Below are positions 28,074-36,841 of a stretch of 64,000 nucleotides of DNA, piece after piece; position 1 is the first letter of the stretch; every line of letters begins with the position of its first letter. This DNA comes from an uncultured Aquimarina sp. GTDB lineage: Bacteria; Bacteroidota; Bacteroidia; Flavobacteriales; Flavobacteriaceae. The stretch is taken from contig CANLOW010000001.1 in NCBI GenBank assembly GCA_947493035.1, positions 372,001 to 436,000 on the forward strand, given 5' to 3'. Made by a program: the position numbers and the translations under genes. Below the pieces are notes generated by a model, which ran no database searches, was not told the DNA's origin, and worked only from the letters and a program-made list of their open reading frames with translations.

Positions 28074-28442
28074 ATGCGAAACCTATTTCTTTACATAATT
28101 TTTTCACTAACAATGAATTACGCTTTTTGTCAAGTAGAAACTGCATCAGCACATATAGAAGTCTCGCCTGATATTGAAAAAATTACTGAAGCAAAATTCG
28201 ATATAGAAAACACTGGTTCTTATAAGATACAATTGTTTTATGGTAATTTAAACGAAGCTCACAAGGTCTTAGCGAAATTTAAAACCACCTACGGAGGAAT
28301 GTGGAGCAGCAAAATAAAGTTCGAAACACCAAACTATAAAGTATGGATTGGTAATTACAGAAATCGCCTAGAAGCTGATCGTGCTTTAATGAGAATACAG
28401 AAGAAATTTCCTAGTGCATTTATTTTTAAACCGAAGAAGTAG
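28074..28442 (+). CDS. SPOR-domain periplasmic protein
   Basis: 122 residues. Signal peptide at about 1-19 (ending A-F-C-Q). The C-terminal half (about 48-118) has the SPOR pattern: Y-K-I-Q-L-F-Y-G, then Y-K-V-W-I-G-N-Y-R-N-R-L-E-A-D-R-A-L and a final strand. SPOR domains bind denuded glycan strands of peptidoglycan. It is transcribed away from the act operon; a SPOR gene in this position is familiar from other flavobacterial genomes. A near-match -7 motif TACCTTTA lies at 28049-28056. Confidence 0.85.
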   Translation: MRNLFLYIIFSLTMNYAFCQVETASAHIEVSPDIEKITEAKFDIENTGSYKIQLFYGNLNEAHKVLAKFKTTYGGMWSSKIKFETPNYKVWIGNYRNRLEADRALMRIQKKFPSAFIFKPKK

Positions 28443-28466
28443 TTAATAGTCTTTAGTTCTTAGTAG

Positions 28467-28757
28467 CTAGTTTTTCACTAGATGAATTTTATGCTGAGAT
28501 ACTTCAGGAATTCTTTCAATTATTCCTCTTGCTTCTAAATCTAATTTTACAGAAACGACATACCAAGCTACTTTTCCCTCGAAAGTAGCCGTCAACTTTT
28601 CAATGGCTTGACGATTTAGCTCTTGATAAGTAATATCGTCCTGACTTTCCAGCGCATCTAGGATAAATGATTTTACAAAATCGTATTTCCACTTTACAAT
28701 ATTCACTCCTTTTTTACTAGCGGGGTGTAATGTTAATATTCTCTCTTCCTTAGACAC
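28467..28757 (-). CDS. Conserved hypothetical protein, winged-helix-like (possibly DUF6958)
   Basis: 96 residues, no signal peptide or membrane helix. It starts with a basic L-H-P-A-S-K-K-G-V-N-I motif, then a helical segment and a final L-D-L-E-A-R-G-I-I-E-R-I-P, which looks like a winged-helix recognition helix and wing. I recall similar proteins under DUF6958 but cannot confirm this. It follows the DUF456 gene with an 11-base gap on the same strand and so is probably co-transcribed. Confidence 0.7.
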   Translation of the reverse strand: MSKEERILTLHPASKKGVNIVKWKYDFVKSFILDALESQDDITYQELNRQAIEKLTATFEGKVAWYVVSVKLDLEARGIIERIPEVSQHKIHLVKN

Positions 28758-28768
28758 ATCATGCTGCT

Positions 28769-29269
28769 TTAAAAAGAAAAAAGCGCCTCTCTATATTCGA
28801 TTATTTTCCAAATAAATAATCCTACAAAAATAAAGCTGACTATAAATTTCATAAAACTTGAAGCTAAAAAACCAACAAATGAGCCCCAAGCAGCTTTAAC
28901 GGCTACTTTAGAATTTTGTTGATTGATCATTTCTCCAATATATGCCCCTACAAATGGCCCTACAATAAAACCAAAAGGAGGGAAAAACAGCCCTACTATC
29001 AAACCTAAGGTCGTACCATATATTCCGTACTTGCTTCCTCCAAATTTTTTAGTCCCCATAGCTGGAATAACATAATCTAAAATCAAAATCAAAAGAGCCA
29101 CTGCCAACCAAACACCTAAAAAAGTATAATTCATAGGCACTACTGAAGTTAAATGAATCAATAATAAACCTAGCCAACTTATTGGTAAACCAGGAAGAAC
29201 AGGTAAAAAACTACCCAAAATCCCGACTAACACACATAAAAAACCAACCGTTATTAAAAATATATCCAT
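28769..29269 (-). CDS. DUF456 membrane protein
   Basis: 166 residues from the ATG at 29269, where the usual family opening M-D-I-F-L-I-T begins; the frame runs to 29308 but those extra 13 residues are polar and atypical. Four or five membrane helices enclose the glycine-rich motifs G-S-F-L-P-V-L-P-G-L-P-I-S-W and F-G-F-I-V-G-P-F-V-G-A-Y-I-G-E, both typical of DUF456. Glycine-zipper-like segments suggest tight helix packing. Function unknown. Confidence 0.88.
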   Translation of the reverse strand: MDIFLITVGFLCVLVGILGSFLPVLPGLPISWLGLLLIHLTSVVPMNYTFLGVWLAVALLILILDYVIPAMGTKKFGGSKYGIYGTTLGLIVGLFFPPFGFIVGPFVGAYIGEMINQQNSKVAVKAAWGSFVGFLASSFMKFIVSFIFVGLFIWKIIEYREALFSF

Positions 29270-29337
29270 AATTTGTTCTCTTAAAAATTCAAAATATGAT
29301 TCAATCATCTAAAATTATACATAATTCAAGATATTCA

Positions 29338-29345
29338 TACTTTTG
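29338..29345 (+). promoter_or_regulatory. -7 promoter element (TACTTTTG) for the lipoprotein-ruvC pair
   Basis: Perfect TAnnTTTG, 60 bases before the ATG at 29406. No TTG at the expected -33 position. Confidence 0.4.
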
Positions 29346-29405
29346 TAAGTAGTTTTCAACAACTATACCTTTAATTATATACTGACAAAATATCAGATTT
29401 TCAAT

Positions 29406-29858
29406 ATGCTCAGATCTTTGTTTTTTGGAATTTTATTACTCTCTTGTATGGTGAGTTGTAAACGCTGGCCTAACAATTCGAAAAATTTAGGAGCATTAGT
29501 CGAACTTCAAATACAACAACTTAAACTTGAATCTTACCCAGAAATAAAACCTTGCAAAGAAAAGAACAGACCTTGCTTTGAAAATCAATTGTTAGAAATC
29601 CTCGAACGTAGTCTACCTGAATCCGTTACTACTAAAGAGTTGATAACAAAAGATACTCTATGGGTTACCATCAAGGTTTTAAATAAAGAAAATAGCGGCT
29701 TTATTTCAACTAAATTCGAATCTATTACTCCTTTAACAGAAAGATTACAATTTCACATAGACAGTTCTCTAGCAAACATCAACCCAATAAAACCCGGATA
29801 TATTCAAGGGATACCTGTAAGTTGTAAGTTTCAACTCCCATTAATTATTAACAAATAA
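29406..29858 (+). CDS. Lipoprotein with a TonB C-terminal-like end
   Basis: 150 residues. Lipobox M-V-S-C at about residue 18. The C-terminal segment (I-Q-G-I-P-V-S-C-K-F-Q-L-P-L-I-I) resembles the last strand of TonB C-terminal domains (G-x-P-V-x-V-x-F-x-L-P-I). There is no N-terminal TonB anchor or Pro-rich spacer, so it is not a classic energy transducer. Two further cysteine pairs (C-K-E-K-N-R-P-C) could form a disulphide. It precedes ruvC by 8 bases, giving a probable shared transcript. The TonB-like call is a pattern judgement. Confidence 0.6.
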   Translation: MLRSLFFGILLLSCMVSCKRWPNNSKNLGALVELQIQQLKLESYPEIKPCKEKNRPCFENQLLEILERSLPESVTTKELITKDTLWVTIKVLNKENSGFISTKFESITPLTERLQFHIDSSLANINPIKPGYIQGIPVSCKFQLPLIINK

Positions 29859-29866
29859 AAGACAAC

Positions 29867-30427
29867 TTGGATAACGAAAAAGTAATATTAGGAATTGACC
29901 CTGGGACAACTATTATGGGTTTTGGTGTCATTCGAGTAGTTAATAAAAAAATGCAATTTGTACAATTAAATGAATTGAATCTTGTAAAATACAAAGACCC
30001 CTATATCAAACTTAAAAAAATATTTGAGCGCACTATCGAACTCATAGATACGTTCAAACCCGATGAAATAGCCATTGAAGCCCCTTTTTTCGGAAAGAAT
30101 GTTCAATCTATGCTGAAACTTGGGCGAGCTCAAGGTGTAGCTATGGCAGCGGGCTTAAGTCGAGAAATATCAATAACAGAATATCTCCCCAAAAAGATTA
30201 AAATGGCTGTTACTGGAAATGGTAACGCAAGCAAAGAACAAGTTGCCAAAATGCTACAGCAAACTCTTGTTGGTTTAAAAGAACTACCTAAAAATTTGGA
30301 TTCAACTGATGGATTAGCTGCAGCTGTTTGTCATTTTTACAATTCAAACTCGAAATCCGGGAATACAAAAAGTTATTCTGGATGGGACGCATTTGTGAAA
30401 CAAAACCAAAATCGCTTGAAAAAGTAA
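29867..30427 (+). CDS. ruvC: Crossover junction endodeoxyribonuclease RuvC
   Basis: 186 residues using a TTG start at 29867; no better ATG exists upstream. The acidic catalytic residues are in place: G-I-D-P-G-T-T (about 7-13), I-A-I-E-A-P-F-F (about 66-73) and L-D-S-T-D-G-L-A-A-A (about 143-152). RuvC cuts Holliday junctions after RuvAB branch migration. The C-terminal extension after about 160 is Ser/Lys-rich and likely disordered. It follows the lipoprotein gene by 8 bases. Confidence 0.95.
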   Translation: MDNEKVILGIDPGTTIMGFGVIRVVNKKMQFVQLNELNLVKYKDPYIKLKKIFERTIELIDTFKPDEIAIEAPFFGKNVQSMLKLGRAQGVAMAAGLSREISITEYLPKKIKMAVTGNGNASKEQVAKMLQQTLVGLKELPKNLDSTDGLAAAVCHFYNSNSKSGNTKSYSGWDAFVKQNQNRLKK

Positions 30428-30446
30428 TAAAATGACTATACCTTTA
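30417..30446 (+). promoter_or_regulatory. Promoter of the GH16 gene, inside the end of ruvC
   Basis: TTG (30417-30419), 19 bases, then TACCTTTA (30439-30446), one mismatch from TAnnTTTG. Start of transcription would be about 30452, ahead of the ATG at 30471 and after the upstream in-frame ATG at 30432, which supports the shorter protein. Confidence 0.55.
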
Positions 30447-30470
30447 CATCTTATTGAAACAAAATATTTT

Positions 30471-32018
30471 ATGAAAAAAATAAACTTGCTAGTTTTAGTT
30501 TTGCTCTCGATACAATCGTTTGCACAACCCACACCTCCTGAAGGTCAAACTTGGGAAATCGTAGAATCTATGACTGATGAATTTAATGGTGACTCCATTG
30601 ATAGAGGGAAATGGTTTAATTCTGATTGGCCTTACGAAAACACCCCTTCTGTTATGAGTTTAGGCCCTGAAAACTCATTCATTGAAGACGGAAAACTATG
30701 TATTAGAGCCACACTAAGAGATCACCCTAAAGAATGGTTTCAAAGCGCAAGAATACATTCCACAACAAAAATAAGCTACCCTATGTATACTGAATGTAGT
30801 ATGCTGACTTCAGAAATTTCGGCTTACAATACATTTTGGCTAAACAATGGGGATGGCATGGATCGGGATGAAATTGATGTAGTCGAAAACAATTCTCACC
30901 CTTCTTGTGGTTGCCAGCCTGACTTTCCTACTAAAATGAACTCTCAGTATTTTCAGGTTGATCAAAATTTGGACCCCAAAATAGCAAGAAATCATAGTAA
31001 TTTTAACAGTAATAATTTATCCGATGACAACCCTTTAAAAGGTGTACCTTGGAATGAAGCATATCATACTGTTGGAGTTTGGTGGAAAGATGCACAAAAC
31101 ATTCAATTTTATTTAGACGGTGAACCAGCAGGTTCTGTAAGAGTTGGAGAGCAAAGATTTAATGCTCCATTTATAGAAGGAAGAATGTTCACCAGAGACT
31201 TACAGCTTATTTGGGACATGTGGACTGCTGATCAACCTTGGCTTGGTGGTTTACCACAACAAAGTCAATTAAATGACAACACGATAAACACTATGCGAGT
31301 TGATTGGGTACATACCTATAAATTAAAAAGAATTGGTGAAATCGACGACAGAGCTAAATCTATTTCTTGGGATAATGCAAACGACTTTATTGTTGAAGGG
31401 GAATCTAGACCCATATTCGAACCAGGAGAAACGGTCTCTATTACAACTACACATGCTTCATCAATAGTTTCAGGAAATGAAGCTGATTTTGATTACGTAG
31501 CTATGCATATTAGAGAGTTAGACGAAAACGGAGCAGTAGTTAGTACAAGCCCTTTCGCCGATCCTGTTGGCACTAATTCTCCTAATGCCGCAACAACTAC
31601 CTTTAACTTCACTATTCCAACTAATTTTGATGCTTCTACACCTATACCGACTATAGAGAATTTAGATAAGGATCATAGAATAATTCTGCTGATCTATACT
31701 CAAGAAAATGCAGACCCTATGTCGTTAATAGATACTAACACGGAAATAGTATTAACGAACAACAAAACTGCCTTTATTGAGACACTTTCTATTGATGATG
31801 TGAAGGCAAACAATACCACAGCTGTTTATCCTAATCCTTTTAAAGACACTATTATTTTAGACAGCAACAGTTCTATAGAAAGTTGGGAATTATTTGATCT
31901 AAATGGTAAACTTTTAAATAAAGGAGCTAGTAGTACTATTGTTGGAAGCAACTTAAATGCTGGATTATACATTTTAGTAGTAAACGACAAAGAAGTTATT
32001 AAAATTATTAAAGAATAA
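30471..32018 (+). CDS. Secreted GH16 family glycoside hydrolase (agarase/porphyranase type) with T9SS tail
   Basis: 515 residues from the ATG at 30471, which opens a clean signal peptide (about 1-18, ending F-A-Q). The GH16 catalytic domain spans about 25-285, with the active-site strand E-I-D-V-V-E at 134-139 (nucleophile and acid/base Glu, helper Asp). The surrounding W-L-N-N-G-D-G and the following C-G-C loop look like marine beta-agarases or porphyranases; exact substrate uncertain. A beta-sandwich linker follows, then a type IX secretion sorting domain in the last 70 residues (V-Y-P-N-P-F, L-N-A-G-L-Y-I-L). It stands alone, with no SusC/SusD or sulfatase beside it. Confidence 0.88.
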   Translation: MKKINLLVLVLLSIQSFAQPTPPEGQTWEIVESMTDEFNGDSIDRGKWFNSDWPYENTPSVMSLGPENSFIEDGKLCIRATLRDHPKEWFQSARIHSTTKISYPMYTECSMLTSEISAYNTFWLNNGDGMDRDEIDVVENNSHPSCGCQPDFPTKMNSQYFQVDQNLDPKIARNHSNFNSNNLSDDNPLKGVPWNEAYHTVGVWWKDAQNIQFYLDGEPAGSVRVGEQRFNAPFIEGRMFTRDLQLIWDMWTADQPWLGGLPQQSQLNDNTINTMRVDWVHTYKLKRIGEIDDRAKSISWDNANDFIVEGESRPIFEPGETVSITTTHASSIVSGNEADFDYVAMHIRELDENGAVVSTSPFADPVGTNSPNAATTTFNFTIPTNFDASTPIPTIENLDKDHRIILLIYTQENADPMSLIDTNTEIVLTNNKTAFIETLSIDDVKANNTTAVYPNPFKDTIILDSNSSIESWELFDLNGKLLNKGASSTIVGSNLNAGLYILVVNDKEVIKIIKE

Positions 32019-32080
32019 GTAAACTAGTATATTATAAAACTGTGATGCCCTAAATAATCATCACAAAAAATTGACTTACA

Positions 32081-32118
32081 AATAAGGTAGCAATTTAAAA
32101 TTGCTACCTTATTTTTTT
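32081..32118 (+). terminator. Rho-independent terminator of the GH16 gene
   Basis: 16-base perfect stem AATAAGGTAGCAATTT / AAATTGCTACCTTATT followed by a T-run, 63 bases after the stop codon. Confidence 0.88.
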
Positions 32119-32401
32119 ACAATATTTCTATTCATATTAATTACTGATATATTTAATTATGAAGTACGCACTTAATTGAATGAACGAGGTCCTATATTCA
32201 TATAAATTTTAATAATATTCTTAATCAACTTTTTTTAAGTCCTATAGATTTATCAATAGAATAATCCTTGTTATAAGTATATTATTATTCAAGTTACACT
32301 CGCTATCAAGGGGCAAATCCCTCTATCATACTAGCAATTTTTGGTATTTGTTAGAAAACTACCGAAGAACTGTTTTAGGATAGATGGGTAAACAAAATAG
32401 A
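32119..32401. other. Intergenic stretch without recognisable genes
   Basis: AT-rich; both neighbouring genes end here (convergent). I see no credible reading frame, RNA or promoter pair, only the two flanking terminators. Confidence 0.5.
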
Positions 32402-32433
32402 AAAGGTCGTCTTTGATATCAAAGACGACCTTT
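32402..32433 (-). terminator. Terminator of the OmpA-family gene
   Basis: Perfect 16+16 base inverted repeat (AAAGGTCGTCTTTGAT and its complement) 27 bases after the minus-strand stop, with a T-rich tail on that strand. Confidence 0.82.
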
Positions 32434-32459
32434 CTTTATAATTTTAGTTCGATAAAAAT

Positions 32460-33299
32460 CTAATTAGACACAATCATCGAAAGGAATTTATCTAGGTTAG
32501 GCATGATTACGATTCTTGTTCTTCTATTTAACGCCCTATTGTCTCTTGAGTCATTCTCCACTAAAGGATCATAACAGCTACGACCGGAAGCAATTAACTG
32601 TTCTGGCGCAACTTTGTATTTATGTTGCAATAATCGAACAATCGAAGTAGCACGTTTTACACTAAGATCCCAATTATCTTCTAACACATTTGTATTAATT
32701 GTTCTTGAATCAGTGTGTCCTTCAATCATAACTTCTACACTAGGTTCGGAAGTAATCACTTCAGATAACTTTTGTAATAACGGATAAGCTTTAGAACTCA
32801 CTCTATAACTTCCTGTATTAAACAATAGATCATCCGATACATTGATCATCACTACAGTTTCATCAACTTCTATATTAATACCATCTGAACTCTCTAGCCC
32901 TTTAACGATATTCTTATTCAAAACTAAATTAATAGAATCATTTAATGTCTTAGCCTGTGCCACTTCATTTGGATCCATCTTAGCCAATTGTTGACTGATC
33001 TGCTCTAAGTTTACCACTGAAATAGGAGCTTTACTTCCTTTCAACATACTTAACTTACTATTACTTTCTTGTGATAAAGAAGTATTGATAGATTTCAAAG
33101 CACTTACCTTAGTATTAAACTTTTCTACCCTAGACTGTATCTTTTTATATTTTTTTTCTAAAGCTTCCTTTTCTAGTAAGGTTTTAGACAAAGAACTTCT
33201 CGTTTGAGTGTGTTGATCCTGCAAAGCAATGAATTTCTTTTTTGAAACACATGAGCTTAATACAACTAACATCCCCAAGCTTACAACAATTCGTTTCAT
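32460..33299 (-). CDS. OmpA-family peptidoglycan-binding lipoprotein
   Basis: 279 residues. Lipobox L-S-S-C at about residue 17. A long coiled coil runs from about 25 to 90 (heptads rich in L, K and S), followed by a linker and the OmpA/MotB C-terminal domain (about 150-270). That domain carries the peptidoglycan-binding pattern I-E-G-H-T-D-S, the N-W-D-L-S-x-x-R-A motif and N-R-R-T-R-I. It should tether the outer membrane to the cell wall. It has its own terminator. Confidence 0.93.
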   Translation of the reverse strand: MKRIVVSLGMLVVLSSCVSKKKFIALQDQHTQTRSSLSKTLLEKEALEKKYKKIQSRVEKFNTKVSALKSINTSLSQESNSKLSMLKGSKAPISVVNLEQISQQLAKMDPNEVAQAKTLNDSINLVLNKNIVKGLESSDGINIEVDETVVMINVSDDLLFNTGSYRVSSKAYPLLQKLSEVITSEPSVEVMIEGHTDSRTINTNVLEDNWDLSVKRATSIVRLLQHKYKVAPEQLIASGRSCYDPLVENDSRDNRALNRRTRIVIMPNLDKFLSMIVSN

Positions 33300-33464
33300 G
33301 ATTTTTATTTTTTTGTGTTACCCTTATAAAACCTTTCAATACCAATAATATTGTTGTTTCCCATAGCTCAAAATCTTCTTACACTAGTAACTTACACTAT
33401 TTACAGAGGTTTACTTAACAATTTTAACAATTTTTTATACACCTTTCTTACATACAAAACCTCC

Positions 33465-33472
33465 TATATTTG
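33465..33472 (+). promoter_or_regulatory. -7 promoter element (TATATTTG) of mfd
   Basis: Perfect TAnnTTTG ending 15 bases before the TTG start codon, implying a very short leader. The -33 position is CTT/TTT rather than TTG. Confidence 0.45.
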
Positions 33473-33487
33473 CTAAAAAAATAGATT

Positions 33488-36400
33488 TTGGAGAAAATTG
33501 ATCTTGTAAAACAACTCAACGGCTCAACATTTCAAACACAACTTAATGAAGCTGTAAAGGAATCAAAAAACGTACACGCTATCCACCTGGTAGGTTCTGG
33601 CCTTTCCTTCAGTGTTTCAAAGAGTTTTACATCTCATAACAATTCTCAAATTCTAATTTGTAACGACAAAGAAGAAGCTGCATATTTCTTCAATGACCTA
33701 CAACGTATCCTTGGAGAAAAAGAAGTGCTTTTCTTTCCTTCCAGCTATCGAAGGCCTTATCAAATAGAAGAAATTGACAATGCGAATGTATTGTTACGCG
33801 CCGAAGTATTAAACAAAATAAGTCAAGCTACCAGCAAACAATTGATCATTACCTATCCAGATGCTTTGTTTGAAAAGGTAGTTTCCCAAAAGACTATTGA
33901 AGAAAAAACATTAAACATTAAAATTGGTGATGCTTTAAGTATTGATTTTGTCAACGAAGTTTTATTCGAATATGAATTTCAACGTGTAGATTTTGTTACC
34001 GAACCAGGTGAATTTTCTGTTCGAGGAGGAATCATAGATATTTTTTCTTTTAGTAATGACAATCCTTATCGTATTGAATTCTTTGGTGATGAAGTTGACA
34101 GCATTCGAACTTTTGATATCGAATCGCAACTATCACTAGATAAAGTGAAACAGATTAGTATCATCCCGAATATTGAACAAAAATCTTCTACAGAGAGTCG
34201 TATTTCTTTCTTTCAATCAATAAAAAAAGACTCCATTTTATGGCTACAACATACTGATTTGTTTTTAGGTGAATTGGATAAGCTTTTTGAAAAAGCGTCT
34301 ATTGCTTTCGAAAAATTAGATAGCGAGATCAAAAGAGGAACACCTGAGGATCTTTTTATCAATGGGCAAGTTGCGAAAGATCAATTATTCGCTTTTCAGC
34401 AAGTACAACTAAATACAAGTTATTATAAAACAAACGATCGTAATGTTGTCAACATAGATTTTCAACAAAAGCCCCAGCCTTCTTTTAACAAGCAATTTGA
34501 ACTTTTAATCGAAGACCTTAATAAAAATCACGAAAAGGGATTTACTAATATTATTTGCTGTGTTAGCGAACAGCAAGCACAACGTTTTCATGACATCTTT
34601 GAGGATATGGAAACGGAAGAAATTCACTACCAAACAGTAGTACTTTCCCTTTACCAAGGGTTCATTGATGTTGACACCAAATTGGTTTGCTATACCGATC
34701 ACCAAATCTTTGAACGCTACCATAAATTCCAACTAAAAAGTGGTTATGCCAAAAAGCAAGCCATTACCTTAAAAGAATTAACCAATCTCGATGTGGGAGA
34801 CTATATCACCCATATCGATCATGGAATTGGAAAGTTTGCAGGTCTAAAGAAAATAGATGTTGAAGGCCGTAAACAAGAAGCTATTAAATTGATTTATGGA
34901 GAAAGAGATATTTTATATTTAAGTATTCATGCCCTTCATAAAATCTCCAAATTCAATGGAAAAGATGGAAAAGTTCCTACCGTTCACAAACTAGGATCAA
35001 AAGCTTGGAAAACATTAAAAAATAAAACCAAAGCACGCGTTAAGCATATTGCATATAACTTAATCCAACTATATGCTAAACGACGTTTAGAGAAAGGTTT
35101 TCAATATGGGCCTGACAGTTATTTACAACACGAATTAGAGGCTTCCTTTCTATTTGAAGATACTCCCGACCAAAGTTCGGCTACTGCTGCAGTAAAAGCG
35201 GATATGGAAAGTCCTCGCCCAATGGATCGACTTGTCTGTGGAGATGTTGGTTTTGGAAAAACCGAAGTAGCTATTCGCGCCGCTTTTAAAGCAGTCGATA
35301 ATGGAAAGCAGGTGGCTATTTTAGTACCTACAACTGTATTGGCATTCCAACACTACAAAACCCTTAGCAAGCGTTTAAAAGATTTCCCTGTTACGGTAGA
35401 TTACTTAAATCGTTTCCGTACTGCGAAACAAAAAAAGTTAACCCTCGAAGAACTTGCTAATGGGAAAGTGGATATCGTTATCGGTACGCATCAGCTGGTA
35501 AGTAAAAACGTAAAATTCAAGGATCTTGGATTATTAATTATTGATGAAGAACAAAAATTCGGTGTTGCTGTAAAGGATAAACTAAAGACTATAAAGGCCA
35601 ATGTTGATACACTAACCTTAACCGCTACTCCTATTCCACGTACGCTACAATTTAGTTTAATGGCAGCACGTGATTTATCTACGATTGCAACGCCACCGCC
35701 GAATCGTTACCCAATCGACACACAGGTGATTCGCTTTAACGAAGAAATGATTCGTGATGCAGTTTCTTATGAGGCACAACGTGGAGGGCAAGTGTTTTTT
35801 ATCCATAACCGGATTGAAAATATTAAGGAAGTAGCAGGTATGATTCAACGTTTGGTTCCTGATGCTAAAGTTGCCGTAGGACATGGGCAAATGGATGGTA
35901 AAAAGCTAGAAGAGTTAATGCTCGATTTTATGGATGGTGCTTTTGATGTATTAGTAGCTACTACAATTATTGAAAGTGGGCTTGATGTTTCTAATGCCAA
36001 TACCATCTTTATAAACAACGCTAACAACTTTGGCCTTTCAGATCTTCACCAAATGCGAGGTCGTGTAGGTAGAAGTAATAAAAAAGCCTTCTGTTACTTT
36101 ATTACTCCTCCATCTAGTGCTATGACAGAAGATGCTAGAAAACGTATTCAAGCACTGGTACAACATTCTGATTTAGGTAGTGGAATTCAAATCGCTATGA
36201 AAGATTTAGAGATTCGAGGTGCTGGGGATTTATTAGGTGGTGAACAAAGTGGTTTCATCAATGAAATTGGATTTGACACCTATCAAAAGATCTTAAATGA
36301 AGCGATTGAAGAATTAAAAGAAAATGAGTTCAAGGAGTTATATGGAGACGAACAAGCAAATAAAGTTTATGTAAAGGAAACTGCGATTGATACCGACTTC

Positions 36401-36838
36401 TCTTTATTATTTCCAGATGACTACATCAATTCGATCCCTGAGCGTTTAAACCTATATACCGATCTTAATAAGCTGAAGACCGAAAAAGAACTGAAAGTTT
36501 TTGAAAAACAATTGATCGATCGTTTTGGAAACCTTCCTGCAGAAGCGGTAGACTTAATGAATAGTGTTCGCTTGAAATGGATAGCCACCAAAATAGGTTT
36601 AGAAAAAATCGTATTAAAACAACAGCAATTTATCGGATACTTTGTAAGCGACCAACAATCTGACTTCTACCAAAGTCCGACGTTTACAAAGGTGTTACAG
36701 TTTGTACAACAAAACTCTACTGAAGTACAAATGAAAGAAAAGCAAACACGTAGTGGTTTGCGTTTACTTCTGAAAATGCAAGATATCGACACGGTTGAAA
36801 CAGCTTTATTTAAGCTACAAGCGTTTGAAAAACTATAA
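33488..36838 (+). CDS. mfd: Transcription-repair coupling factor Mfd
   Basis: 1,116 residues, TTG start at 33488. UvrB-homology region in the first third (R-R-P-Y-Q, G-E-F-S-V-R-G-G-I-I-D-I-F), then the RNA-polymerase-interacting domain starting at about 430 (V-G-D-Y-I-T-H-I-D-H-G-I-G). The RecG-like helicase motor follows, with Walker A G-D-V-G-F-G-K-T-E (about 583) and D-E-E-Q-K-F-G, then the C-terminal TRCF domain (about 960-1060). Mfd removes stalled RNA polymerase and recruits UvrA. Its stop lies only 3 bases from the convergent stop of the next gene, with no terminator between. Confidence 0.97.
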   Translation: MEKIDLVKQLNGSTFQTQLNEAVKESKNVHAIHLVGSGLSFSVSKSFTSHNNSQILICNDKEEAAYFFNDLQRILGEKEVLFFPSSYRRPYQIEEIDNANVLLRAEVLNKISQATSKQLIITYPDALFEKVVSQKTIEEKTLNIKIGDALSIDFVNEVLFEYEFQRVDFVTEPGEFSVRGGIIDIFSFSNDNPYRIEFFGDEVDSIRTFDIESQLSLDKVKQISIIPNIEQKSSTESRISFFQSIKKDSILWLQHTDLFLGELDKLFEKASIAFEKLDSEIKRGTPEDLFINGQVAKDQLFAFQQVQLNTSYYKTNDRNVVNIDFQQKPQPSFNKQFELLIEDLNKNHEKGFTNIICCVSEQQAQRFHDIFEDMETEEIHYQTVVLSLYQGFIDVDTKLVCYTDHQIFERYHKFQLKSGYAKKQAITLKELTNLDVGDYITHIDHGIGKFAGLKKIDVEGRKQEAIKLIYGERDILYLSIHALHKISKFNGKDGKVPTVHKLGSKAWKTLKNKTKARVKHIAYNLIQLYAKRRLEKGFQYGPDSYLQHELEASFLFEDTPDQSSATAAVKADMESPRPMDRLVCGDVGFGKTEVAIRAAFKAVDNGKQVAILVPTTVLAFQHYKTLSKRLKDFPVTVDYLNRFRTAKQKKLTLEELANGKVDIVIGTHQLVSKNVKFKDLGLLIIDEEQKFGVAVKDKLKTIKANVDTLTLTATPIPRTLQFSLMAARDLSTIATPPPNRYPIDTQVIRFNEEMIRDAVSYEAQRGGQVFFIHNRIENIKEVAGMIQRLVPDAKVAVGHGQMDGKKLEELMLDFMDGAFDVLVATTIIESGLDVSNANTIFINNANNFGLSDLHQMRGRVGRSNKKAFCYFITPPSSAMTEDARKRIQALVQHSDLGSGIQIAMKDLEIRGAGDLLGGEQSGFINEIGFDTYQKILNEAIEELKENEFKELYGDEQANKVYVKETAIDTDFSLLFPDDYINSIPERLNLYTDLNKLKTEKELKVFEKQLIDRFGNLPAEAVDLMNSVRLKWIATKIGLEKIVLKQQQFIGYFVSDQQSDFYQSPTFTKVLQFVQQNSTEVQMKEKQTRSGLRLLLKMQDIDTVETALFKLQAFEKL

Positions 36839-36841
36839 TTT

